From contig JADJRV010000004.1 in assembly GCA_016712045.1 (NCBI GenBank), positions 163,998-227,997 on the forward strand: a DNA stretch of 64,000 nucleotides, written 5' to 3'. The notes under the pieces are model-generated. The model was not told the DNA's origin and ran no database searches. It saw nothing but the letters and a program-made list of their open reading frames with translations. This document shows positions 57,078 through 64,000 of this stretch, in pieces. Position numbers and translations under genes: made by a program. Origin of the DNA: Chloracidobacterium sp. (GTDB taxonomy: Bacteria > Acidobacteriota > Blastocatellia > Pyrinomonadales > Pyrinomonadaceae). Positions within the stretch are counted from its first letter, which is position 1, and the number at the start of each line of letters is the position of its first letter.

Positions 57078-57809
57078 TTGTTAGCGCAAAGATCCGATGA
57101 AACAGAGAAAGCCGAGGCGGTCATTGCCAAGGCCGTCCAGGCCGTCGGCGGCGAGCGTTATTTACAGGTGCGTTCGTTGGTGGGGCGTGGTAAATACAGC
57201 GTTTTGAAAGAGGGAGCGGTCGTCTCGTTTCAGGCTTTTGTTGACGTGATGGTCTTTCCCGATAAAGAGAGGGCCGAATTTAAGGGCGGCGGTTCGCATC
57301 TCATCCAGGTTAACACCGGCAATACGGGCTGGGTGTACGACGGTGATCAGGATGTCATCAAGGTCCAGACCGAGACGCAGGTCGCCAATTTCAAACAGGC
57401 GATCCGCACGAGTCTCGACCATCTGCTGCGAGGGCACTGGAAAGGCAGCGCGACACTCGCCTATCTGGGAAAGCGTCCCGCGACGCTTGGCAAACGAAAC
57501 GACGCGATCAAGCTCACCTACAGCGACGGCCTCGTAGTCGAATTTGAATTTGCCTCCGACGACGGCCTGCCGCAAAAAGCCATGTACAAACGCCTCGGTG
57601 CCGACGGCGAAGAGGTCAAAGAAGAGGACCGCTACGCCCAGTTTGTCGAGACCGGCGGCATCCGCTCGCCCTACATCATCGACCACTGGACGGGCGGCAA
57701 ACCCTCATCCCGCATCAACTACGAATCCATCGAATTCAACAAACCCATCCCCGACTCGATCTTCGCCAAACCCGCGAACATCAAAGACGCGAAGAAGTCG
57801 TGGAATTGA
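57078..57809 (+). CDS. Secreted LolA-like protein, N terminus unresolved
   Basis: A 243-residue open frame starting at a TTG within what should be the end of a signal peptide (LLAQRSDETEKA). Just upstream another frame reads VQIYLLALFA, and a one-base shift near 57062 would join it to SAPQLLAQ, so the true start lies near 57030. The mature protein has repeated beta-strand character (YLQVRSLVGRGKYSVLKEGA; NTGNTGWVYDGDQDVIKVQT), like outer-membrane lipoprotein carriers and related sensors. Function unknown. Confidence 0.65.
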   Translation: MLAQRSDETEKAEAVIAKAVQAVGGERYLQVRSLVGRGKYSVLKEGAVVSFQAFVDVMVFPDKERAEFKGGGSHLIQVNTGNTGWVYDGDQDVIKVQTETQVANFKQAIRTSLDHLLRGHWKGSATLAYLGKRPATLGKRNDAIKLTYSDGLVVEFEFASDDGLPQKAMYKRLGADGEEVKEEDRYAQFVETGGIRSPYIIDHWTGGKPSSRINYESIEFNKPIPDSIFAKPANIKDAKKSWN

Positions 57810-57835
57810 CGGGAATTTGACCCCAATTCTTGTTT

Positions 57836-60661
57836 CTATTGACAGCCCCATCCTGTTGCAGTTCCGTACGGGGTTTCTTTTGATATTCGGACAGCAGTAC
57901 AGGTTTCCAAGTAACGCAGTTTGAATGAAACATTCTGGGAATCTGAAAAAGTGTGGTTTGCTGCATCAGTGTGTTTTATGACACCACCCGGTGCGATGAG
58001 TCCGCCGCAAGTGTTTACTTCGGTTCCGTCTCCACTTATCTGCTGACAATCTACCAACAGTATGTTATTGGTAGTGTTCTTATAGGCAAAATACCAGCTA
58101 TATACCACCTTTCCTTTTTCATCGTTGATGGGGTTGCCGCAGGCCCGTATTGGTCCTTGAAGCCGCCATTGCAGTCCGTTAACAGGCGTTGGTTGCCAGC
58201 TGGACCACGGATGTTTGTATTCACCAGTTCCCTGTACCATACAGTCGGTGGGTATCGATGAAAAATCACTCGGCTTCTCCTTCTGCCCCTCCGCTTCACC
58301 GTCCGCAATTAATATTTCGCCTTTTTTTAGGCGTTGGTTCCCGCCCTTCGCTCCGGATGAGGCGTTTCCAGAAGACGGATTGGTTGTCGATGGTGTCGAT
58401 GTCTGCCGGGTTGATATTGAGGGTGTTTGTGACGACGAATTGCCCTTAGACTGAGCAATTGCATCTACAGCGGCACCTGCAATGCCAAGCAGAGCGTTGA
58501 TTGTCTCGGTCTTTTGTTTCTGTTTACGTTCCTTTGCTTCCGCCGCTCGCCTTGCCGCGTCGGCTGCATCCTTTGCCATTCCCGCATTCATGTCGGCGAG
58601 CGCATCTCTATTAGCTTTTTGCCAAACACTGTCGGTTCCGGCCTGGCCTCCGGCGACGAAATCTGCCTGTGCCTTAGCATAATCCTTCACATAAATCCGA
58701 TAGAACTGTCCCCGATGCCAGTATGCGCGTGCAGAGTTCGGTAAGAGCTCAATTCCCTTAGACATCGTGGCAATCGCCTGAATTTCGTCCTTCATTTTGT
58801 AGAAAATAAGGGCGAGGCCTTCAATGGACGAAACGAACCAGCTTTCATCGGCTGAAGATTTTGAAACCGAAAAAAGGTCAATCGCGTTAGTATAATCAGT
58901 GATGGCGTTTTTGTGGTCATCAAGTACGTCATAGTATGAACCCCTACGCCAGACGTATTTCACCGATTTCGGGGCGAGTTCAATTGCCTTTGACATGTCC
59001 TGAATGGCCTTAGGATAAAAATTCCCTCTGGAGCTCGTCGAACTTATATCAGTAAAGTGTTGGGCCCGGTCCCAGTAACGCTCTGCGACCCCGGGTTCTA
59101 GACTAATTGCCTTATCATAATCAGCCTCGGCCTTCGCGTAATCCTTTAACCATCCATATTGACGCGCTCGGCTGGTATAGCATTCTCTACAATTCGGATC
59201 GATTCCGATCGCCTTGGAATAATCTTCCACGGCTTTTTGGTAATTACCTGCTGAGGAGTAGGAAGATGCTCTGTCTAAATATGACTGTATGTTATTTGGC
59301 TCGGACTCGATCCGCTTAGTCGCCTTCTTCGTCTTGATCGCTTCGTACATTGCGGTATCTTGCTTCATTCCTTCTCGATCATTAAGCTGAAGCCGGGCGC
59401 CTGCTCGCATAGCATATGCAGTTGCGTTTTCGGGATCCAGCGTTATGATCTTGGTATAATCCGCGATTGCAGCAGCGTAATTGTTCTGCGCCGCATAGGC
59501 CATCCCACGGCTAAGGTATGCACTCGTGTCTTGAGGATTCAGCTCTATTTCCTTAGTCGTTTTTGGGATCACAAGGGCATAGTACCGGGCCAGATCGCTT
59601 GCATATTGTGCTGTATTACCCTTTGCGTTTAATGCGGACGCTCGGTACATGTACAACATTTCGTTTGACGCATCCAGGTCGCTAGCTTTGGTCAAGTCTT
59701 CTATCGCCTTGTCATATTCTTTGGTTGCACTGTAGGCAGCCCCACGATTCATATAGGCTTCGGAATTAGTTTTGTCACTCTCAATAATTCGGCTGTTGTT
59801 CTCGATAGATAGTTTGTAATACTGCTGTAAGTCATTTTCACTTTGCGGATCGAATTTGCCATTCTTTTGATACATTGCCGAGTATCGGTATCCATACGGT
59901 TTCTCACGTCTAGGATCCACGGCGATACATTTTGTGAAATCGGCTATTGCACTGTCAAAATTTTTTAGTTCGAGATAGCTCATCCCTCGTCCTTCGAGAG
60001 CCTTTGCATTTTCCGGTCTTAAACTCAAAGCTTTTGAAAAATCCTCAATTGCTTTGTCATGTTTCTTGCTCTTAACAAAGATTTCTGCACGGCTGACGTA
60101 AGCGTCTCCGTTATTTGGGTCGATACTAATGGCCTTTGAAATATCCGCGACGGCTCTGTCAATATCCTTTTTTCGTAAGAATAATGCGCCACGCTGCTGA
60201 AGCGTATCTGCGTCCTTCGGTTCGAGGTCGATCGCACTTGTTAGGTCGCGTATCGCCATATCGATTCCACCTACACCCGAAACACTAGAGTATGCGGCTG
60301 CCCGCAACTTATAGCCCTCGACGTTATTTGGATCTAATTCTATGATCTTGGACAAATCGGCAACCGCCTTTTCAAAGTCGCCGCGAGCCGTAAAAGCTGA
60401 GGCGCGTTGTTGGTAGACGGCTTTTGTCGCAAGTCCGAGATTGATTGCCTTAGTGTAATTCGAAACCTGACAGTCGTAGTCCTTCGTGTCGCATTTGAGG
60501 CCATCATTAAAAAATTGCTCCGCGGGTGACGCCGCTTTTTTAACTGGAGTGCTGGTCGGCTTTGCTCCTGTCGGACGCGGTTTTGTTTTTTGAGAAAACG
60601 ACGCTCCGGTAAAGAGACACAGCAATGAGAATAGGAAGCACAACGACCTGAGAGTTTTCAT
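57836..60661 (-). CDS. Large secreted TPR-repeat protein
   Basis: About 942 residues. A signal peptide (LRSLCFLFSLLCLFTGASFS) fixes the start at 60661. Some eighteen tetratricopeptide repeats follow (residues about 50-680), each close to AIADYTKIITLDPENATAYA in form. A Lys/Glu-rich helix, a Ser/Thr/Pro linker and a C-terminal domain of about 150 residues with several cysteines complete it (TDCMVQGTGEYKHPWSSWQP; ETCTAVRISKETPYG). Probably a periplasmic or surface interaction scaffold. Converges on the LolA-like gene. Confidence 0.82.
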   Translation of the reverse strand: MKTLRSLCFLFSLLCLFTGASFSQKTKPRPTGAKPTSTPVKKAASPAEQFFNDGLKCDTKDYDCQVSNYTKAINLGLATKAVYQQRASAFTARGDFEKAVADLSKIIELDPNNVEGYKLRAAAYSSVSGVGGIDMAIRDLTSAIDLEPKDADTLQQRGALFLRKKDIDRAVADISKAISIDPNNGDAYVSRAEIFVKSKKHDKAIEDFSKALSLRPENAKALEGRGMSYLELKNFDSAIADFTKCIAVDPRREKPYGYRYSAMYQKNGKFDPQSENDLQQYYKLSIENNSRIIESDKTNSEAYMNRGAAYSATKEYDKAIEDLTKASDLDASNEMLYMYRASALNAKGNTAQYASDLARYYALVIPKTTKEIELNPQDTSAYLSRGMAYAAQNNYAAAIADYTKIITLDPENATAYAMRAGARLQLNDREGMKQDTAMYEAIKTKKATKRIESEPNNIQSYLDRASSYSSAGNYQKAVEDYSKAIGIDPNCRECYTSRARQYGWLKDYAKAEADYDKAISLEPGVAERYWDRAQHFTDISSTSSRGNFYPKAIQDMSKAIELAPKSVKYVWRRGSYYDVLDDHKNAITDYTNAIDLFSVSKSSADESWFVSSIEGLALIFYKMKDEIQAIATMSKGIELLPNSARAYWHRGQFYRIYVKDYAKAQADFVAGGQAGTDSVWQKANRDALADMNAGMAKDAADAARRAAEAKERKQKQKTETINALLGIAGAAVDAIAQSKGNSSSQTPSISTRQTSTPSTTNPSSGNASSGAKGGNQRLKKGEILIADGEAEGQKEKPSDFSSIPTDCMVQGTGEYKHPWSSWQPTPVNGLQWRLQGPIRACGNPINDEKGKVVYSWYFAYKNTTNNILLVDCQQISGDGTEVNTCGGLIAPGGVIKHTDAANHTFSDSQNVSFKLRYLETCTAVRISKETPYGTATGWGCQ

Positions 60662-60856
60662 AATATGAAACCGCCTTTTTGTAGTTTTGAGGGAATTATA
60701 GACTAACACGCCTTACACGCAAAGAAATAAATACATGGCAGGTACGATAACGGGTTTTATCGCGGGCGTTGCGGGCGTCGCTAAAGGATTCTGGGGTAAG
60801 GATAAGGGATAAGGATCGGCCGCTCCGCGAAGAATCGTAAGAATGCTGCGGTGGGC

Positions 60857-60885
60857 TTGACAGTTTTTTCGAACAGGCATATATT
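60857..60885 (+). promoter_or_regulatory. Strong sigma70-type promoter
   Basis: TTGACA (60857-60862) and TATATT (60880-60885) with 17 bases between, near consensus. Transcription would start near 60892 and cross the heptad minisatellite towards the gene at 61252. The region 60662-60856 holds nothing else I can support. Confidence 0.6.
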
Positions 60886-60988
60886 TCTTTCTACAAAACG
60901 CCACTGAGGTTTAGTCGGTTAGCTATTTGACTTGAGAAAAGCAAAGAAAGCCCGCATGACTGCGCGCGTTTTTTGAAAAGGAGGGTTT

Positions 60989-61213
60989 GTGCAGATCGGT
61001 TGTGAGTTCGTCGAGATGATCGGGAAGTTTGTTTAGATCATTGGGAAGTTCGTTTAGATGATCGGAGAGTTTGTTGAGACGACTGGGGAGTTTGTTGAGA
61101 TGATTGGGAAGTTTGTTGCGATCATTGGGAAGTTTGTTGAGATGACAGGGAAGTTCGTTGGAATGACCGGGAAGTTTGTTGAGATAGCTCGAACGTTTGT
61201 TTTGAGTGGATGA
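60989..61213 (+). repeat. 21-bp minisatellite encoding a heptad peptide repeat
   Basis: About nine diverged copies of a 21-base unit (type GATGATTGGGAAGTTTGTTGA). In one frame it codes for heptads such as EMIGKFV, AIIGKFV, EMTGKFV, the pattern of an amphipathic helix. That frame opens with GTG at 60989 preceded by AAAAGGAGGG, but has TAG codons at 61034-61036 and 61055-61057 where other units have GAG, then runs open to a TGA at 61211. A degraded small gene or a short translated peptide (MQIGCEFVEMIGKFV). Confidence 0.65.
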
Positions 61214-61251
61214 AAGCGGGTTTGGAAATTTAATAAAAGGAGAAAGGTGAT

Positions 61252-61908
61252 ATGGCTTCGGATAGAGAGCAGAATGTGGCGGATGCTTTGGACGCGATGT
61301 TGGCGTTTAACGGTGTGAACTCGGCTGATTGGGCGGCGTTTCCGGATGCGATCGCGGCGTTTGTGACGATGCAGTCGTCGAAGGACGGTTTTGACGCCTA
61401 TCTCGCGACGCAGGAATCGGGTGCCTCGCAAATGGCGACCGAGCAGAAGTCGATCCTCAAGGCCGCTGCATACCGCCGGATGAAGCTTTACTCGCGGACG
61501 GCCCGTTCACTGGAGGCGACGATACCGGGCATCGGTAAGGAATTTAAAATGCCGACGGGAAGGAGCGAAGCCGTGCTCGTCGCGAGAGGCCGGGCTTTTG
61601 TGGCGGCGGCACGAACGAACGAGACGGCGTTCGCCGGTCGCGGACTACTGAAAGCCGACACCGACGCTCTCGAGGACCTGCTCGACCAGATCGAGGCCAA
61701 GGAATTGGAACAGGACAGCTCAAAACAGTCCAAGGTCGGAGCGACGGCAGGTATCGATCAGGAGCTCGATGAGGGCCTCGACGCCGCAGATGTCGCCGAC
61801 GCGATCCTGCAAAACATCTACGCCGACGATCCCGTAAAACTCGCCGCATGGATATCAGCCCGACACGTAAAACGCGCTCCGAAAGCGACGCCGCCACCGA
61901 CGCCTTAG
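61252..61908 (+). CDS. Unknown cytosolic helical protein
   Basis: A 218-residue protein with a good ribosome binding site (GGAGAAAGG). No signal peptide or membrane segment. Mostly helical, Ala-rich, ending in an acidic stretch (DQELDEGLDAADVADAILQN) and a Pro/Lys tail (HVKRAPKATPPPTP). No family recognised. It shares a probable transcript with the heptad minisatellite upstream and is followed by strong hairpins. Confidence 0.65.
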   Translation: MASDREQNVADALDAMLAFNGVNSADWAAFPDAIAAFVTMQSSKDGFDAYLATQESGASQMATEQKSILKAAAYRRMKLYSRTARSLEATIPGIGKEFKMPTGRSEAVLVARGRAFVAAARTNETAFAGRGLLKADTDALEDLLDQIEAKELEQDSSKQSKVGATAGIDQELDEGLDAADVADAILQNIYADDPVKLAAWISARHVKRAPKATPPPTP

Positions 61909-61918
61909 GCACCAGTTT

Positions 61919-61986
61919 GGCGTCCAAAGCCTTCGCCCGAAGGCCGGACGCCGTAAGAGGGCTGCGGTGTGGGAGACGCAGCCCTC
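61919..61986 (+). terminator. Two strong hairpins after the unknown gene
   Basis: First stem: GGCGTCC...GCCTTCG with CGAAGGC...GGACGCC (61919-61952). Second: GAGGGCTGCG with CGCAGCCCTC, perfect over ten bases (61957-61986). No long T tract follows, so termination or a structured 3' end are both possible. The next 160 bases are otherwise without a gene. Confidence 0.55.
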
Positions 61987-62150
61987 GCATTTATCTCTCT
62001 CTTTCGGAGGGTCTATGGGACTCAAGGCAGCTTGTCCGAACGGGACCGCGTATCTCATCGTCGTTCGTACGCGGGTGAAAGTTGGCGGCGTCGCATTACG
62101 GTAGGGCCAACCCCGACAACACCTAACGCCGCCCTTTCACGAGAAAAAAC

Positions 62151-62185
62151 AAAAAGGCCGCGAAGCATTATGCTCGCGGCCTTTT
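62151..62185. terminator. Bidirectional terminator hairpin, copy 1
   Basis: AAAAAGGCCGCGAAGC pairs with GCTCGCGGCCTTTTT around ATTAT, with T runs in both directions. It is repeated almost exactly 370 bases on. Confidence 0.8.
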
Positions 62186-62266
62186 TATTGTTATAGTGCA
62201 AACGCACCGATTCGATAGTTGATATTTCCGATAATTTACTTTTGAATAATTTCTAACGAGGTAAAT

Positions 62267-62476
62267 ATGTTATCAAAGGTCGGAAAAGCAGATGTATTGC
62301 ACAACGTAACTGTAGAGATGAAAACTATGTTCGGTGTGCTCACAAATCACTATAGCCGACCTGAGCGTGTAGTGGGATTGCCTGAGTTGGAAAAGGTCGA
62401 AGCGTTTCTCCTCGCAAAACTTGCCGAATATGACCCGATCTATGAAAAGATCTTTACAGAGGGATTAAAAGAATAA
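62267..62476 (+). CDS. Small protein of unknown function
   Basis: A 69-residue protein with GAGGTAAAT before the ATG. Sequence type MLSKVGKADVLHNVTVEMKT to KLAEYDPIYEKIFTEGLKE: helical, charged, no signal or membrane segment. It stands alone between two copies of the same terminator hairpin. No family recognised. Confidence 0.6.
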   Translation: MLSKVGKADVLHNVTVEMKTMFGVLTNHYSRPERVVGLPELEKVEAFLLAKLAEYDPIYEKIFTEGLKE

Positions 62477-62518
62477 TGGCAACAGGATTCTCGCCGTTCG
62501 GACACTAACCCAAAAACC

Positions 62519-62549
62519 AAAGGCCGCGAAGCATAACGCTCGCGGCCTT
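62519..62549. terminator. Bidirectional terminator hairpin, copy 2
   Basis: AAGGCCGCGAAGC with GCTCGCGGCCTT around ATAAC: the same 30-base hairpin as at 62153, differing at two loop bases. Followed by GATTATT. Confidence 0.7.
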
Positions 62550-62570
62550 GATTATTGTCGGGATCGAAAG

Positions 62571-62624
62571 AACCACCCCGTCCGCCGAAGCGGCGTCCAC
62601 CCCTCCTTCGTAAGGAGGGGAGCT
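62571..62624. repeat. Palindromic element before the RNase E/G gene end
   Basis: CCGCCGAAGCGGCG and then CCCCTCCTT/AAGGAGGGG (62600-62620) form two adjacent hairpins, preceded by AACCACCCCGTC. It is a compact G+C-rich REP-like unit lying immediately downstream of the ribonuclease gene. Confidence 0.6.
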
Positions 62625-62628
62625 AAGA

Positions 62629-64000
62629 CTAGATAAACGCAAAGTCGAACTGTGCCTGGTGGATGTGCTTGTCGGCGGTGACATCGACGTTGCCGAGGTG
62701 AGCCTCGATCTCTTCGAGCACTTCGCGTTCGGTGGTGCGGAGGGCTTTGGAAACCTCGGGGTGAACGCGGATCGTCGTGTGCCGGACATCATCGACCTGT
62801 TTGGACAGGCGTCGAGCCTCGGAGAGGATCTCGTAGCAAATAGTGACCGGCGATTTGACCCAGCCCGCACCTTCGCAATAGTCGCACGGTGCGCACATGG
62901 TGCGTTCGAGCGACTGTTTGACGCGTTTGCGGGTCATGATGATCAGGCCGAAATCGTTGAACGACAGCACCTTGGTCGGCGAGCGGTCGGTCGACAACGC
63001 CTCTTGCAGAGCCTGCGAGACCTTGTGACGATTGCGGCGGTCTTCCATGTCGATCAGGTCGAGCACGATGATGCCGCCGAGGTCGCGAAGCCGGATCTGA
63101 CGGGCGATCTCATCGACCGCTTCCATATTGGTGCGGGTGATCGTGTCCTCGAGACGGGCGTTGCCTTTGCCGACGAATTTGCCGGTATTGACGTCGATCG
63201 CAACGAGAGCCTCGGTCTGATTGAGCACGAGATAGCCGCCGGATTTCAACCAAACACGGGGCTTTCAGCGCCTTGTCGATCTCTTCTTGCACGCCGAACG
63301 CTTCGAGGATCGGCTCGTCGCGGGTGTAGAGTTTGACGCGGTTGACCATCTTCGCGCCATGCGGTTCATGAACTCGACGGTGCGTAGATATTCCTCTTCG
63401 CTGTCGACGCGGATAGCGGTAAAGTCTTCGGAAAGTTGATCGCGGAGCAAACGCTGGACCAGATCGAGGTCCTGATGGACGATCGCGGGTGATTTACGTT
63501 TTTCGGAATCCTTTTTGGCATCGGCCCATGTGCGGACGAGGAATTTGGCGTCGTTCTTAAGATCCTCTTCGGAAATGCCGATGCCAGCCGTGCGGACGAT
63601 AAAGCCGCCGGTCGTGATCGCGACATCCTGACGGATACGCTGCAGCATGCCGCGCAGACGGCTGCGTTCGCTCGACGATTCGATCTTACGCGAAACGCCG
63701 AGGTGCTCGATCGTCGGCATATAAACGAGGAATCGGCCCGGCAGAGCGATGTGCGAAGTGATGCGGGCACCTTTCTTTGCGATCGGCTCTTTGGCGATCT
63801 GGACGAGAATTTCCTGGCCCTCTTTTAGCAGATCAGAGATCGTCGGCTGAGGCCCGCGATCACGGTCGCGGCCACCGCGTCCACGGCCTCCGCGGTCACG
63901 GTCACCGGATGGGCGATCACTTGATGGACGATCACCCGAAGGGCGTTCATCCGAAGGCCTATCCTGTGAGCGGTCACGTGACGGCCGATCGTTCGAAGGC
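62629..64000 (-). CDS. rng: Ribonuclease E/G family endoribonuclease, partial, frameshifted
   Basis: The catalytic half of an RNase E/G enzyme: GGFIVRTAGIGISEEDLKND, GGYLVLNQTEALVAIDVNTG, MEAVDEIARQIRLRDLGGII with VLDLIDMEDRRNR (metal aspartates), and the zinc-link MCAPCDYCEGAG. Upstream, near the window edge, is LLKEGQEILVQIAKEP preceded by an Asp/Arg/Pro/Ser repeat (DRPS units) and an RG-rich segment. Frame shifts near 63357 and 63258 are needed to join RMA-KMVNRV and KALK-PRVWLKSGG. The N terminus lies beyond 64000. Confidence 0.9.

Noticed and set aside
60735..60812. A 25-codon ORF (MAGTITGFIAGVAGVAKGFW..)
   Set aside because: No ribosome binding site or promoter precedes it, it is short, and no homology is recognisable; probably chance.
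60713..60904. A 63-codon leftward ORF opposite the promoter region
   Set aside because: Low-complexity proline and threonine content, no ribosome binding site, and it overlaps a strong rightward promoter.
61009..61200. Possible CRISPR array
   Set aside because: The 21-base units are contiguous, with no spacers of unique sequence, and they vary like a coding minisatellite. No cas gene is present.

Overview
The window looks like chromosome from a free-living heterotrophic Gram-negative bacterium. Gene content (ERAP1-like M1 aminopeptidase, secreted TPR-CHAT protein, TonB-domain and BlaI/M56 proteins, aerobic phenylalanine catabolism, a SUF operon with an Rrf2 regulator) and the many intergenic palindromes fit Acidobacteriota, perhaps Blastocatellia/Pyrinomonadales. 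That placement is inference from style; there is no rRNA here to settle it. No CRISPR array, phage module, transposase or integrase was seen.

Layout: 1-4800 holds a secreted-protein fragment, tRNA-Ser(GCT), a membrane-anchored LuxR regulator, small membrane proteins, a DUF421 protein and gltX. 4900-10040 holds an AT-rich, Bacteroidota-like secreted protein, a secreted TPR-CHAT protein and another secreted protein. 10100-14330 is a tyrosine/phenylalanine module: an AsnC/Lrp regulator divergent from phhA-hppD-hmgA. 14330-24310 runs from a lipoprotein and a hydrolase into a leftward group of prmC, a polyprenyl-phosphate sugar transferase, DUF354, a GT-C glycosyltransferase, asnB, a methyltransferase and a toroid protein, probably making a surface polysaccharide. 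24440-28750 is mixed metabolism (GrdB-like protein, DUF2585, glpD, a metallopeptidase).

28798-38550 is a long leftward SUF iron-sulfur operon: rrf2, sufB, ridA, phzF, a small ORF, sufC, sufD, an RHH protein, sufS, a DinB protein, fhs, sufU and a truncated haemoglobin. 38600-46210 holds a broken M1 aminopeptidase, a TonB-domain protein, a secreted amidohydrolase and a BlaI/M56 pair. 46226-50278 is nucleoside salvage (cdd, udk, punA, two permeases). 50375-56790 is a proteostasis block (hsp20, clpB, grpE, clpC-like). 56800-64000 holds a secreted LolA-like protein, a 942-residue TPR protein, a heptad minisatellite, two unknown genes and an RNase E/G gene running off the window.

Two themes cut across the map. 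First, at least twelve genes show single-base frameshifts, many in homopolymers, and one has an in-frame amber codon. The bases cannot tell assembly error from decay, so affected genes are given with the span they would have if intact. Second, the DNA is rich in palindromic elements of several families: seven or eight long intergenic hairpins built from short tandem words, an element that supplies the stop codon of two unrelated genes, and a cluster inside one aminopeptidase gene, one of them inserted in frame.
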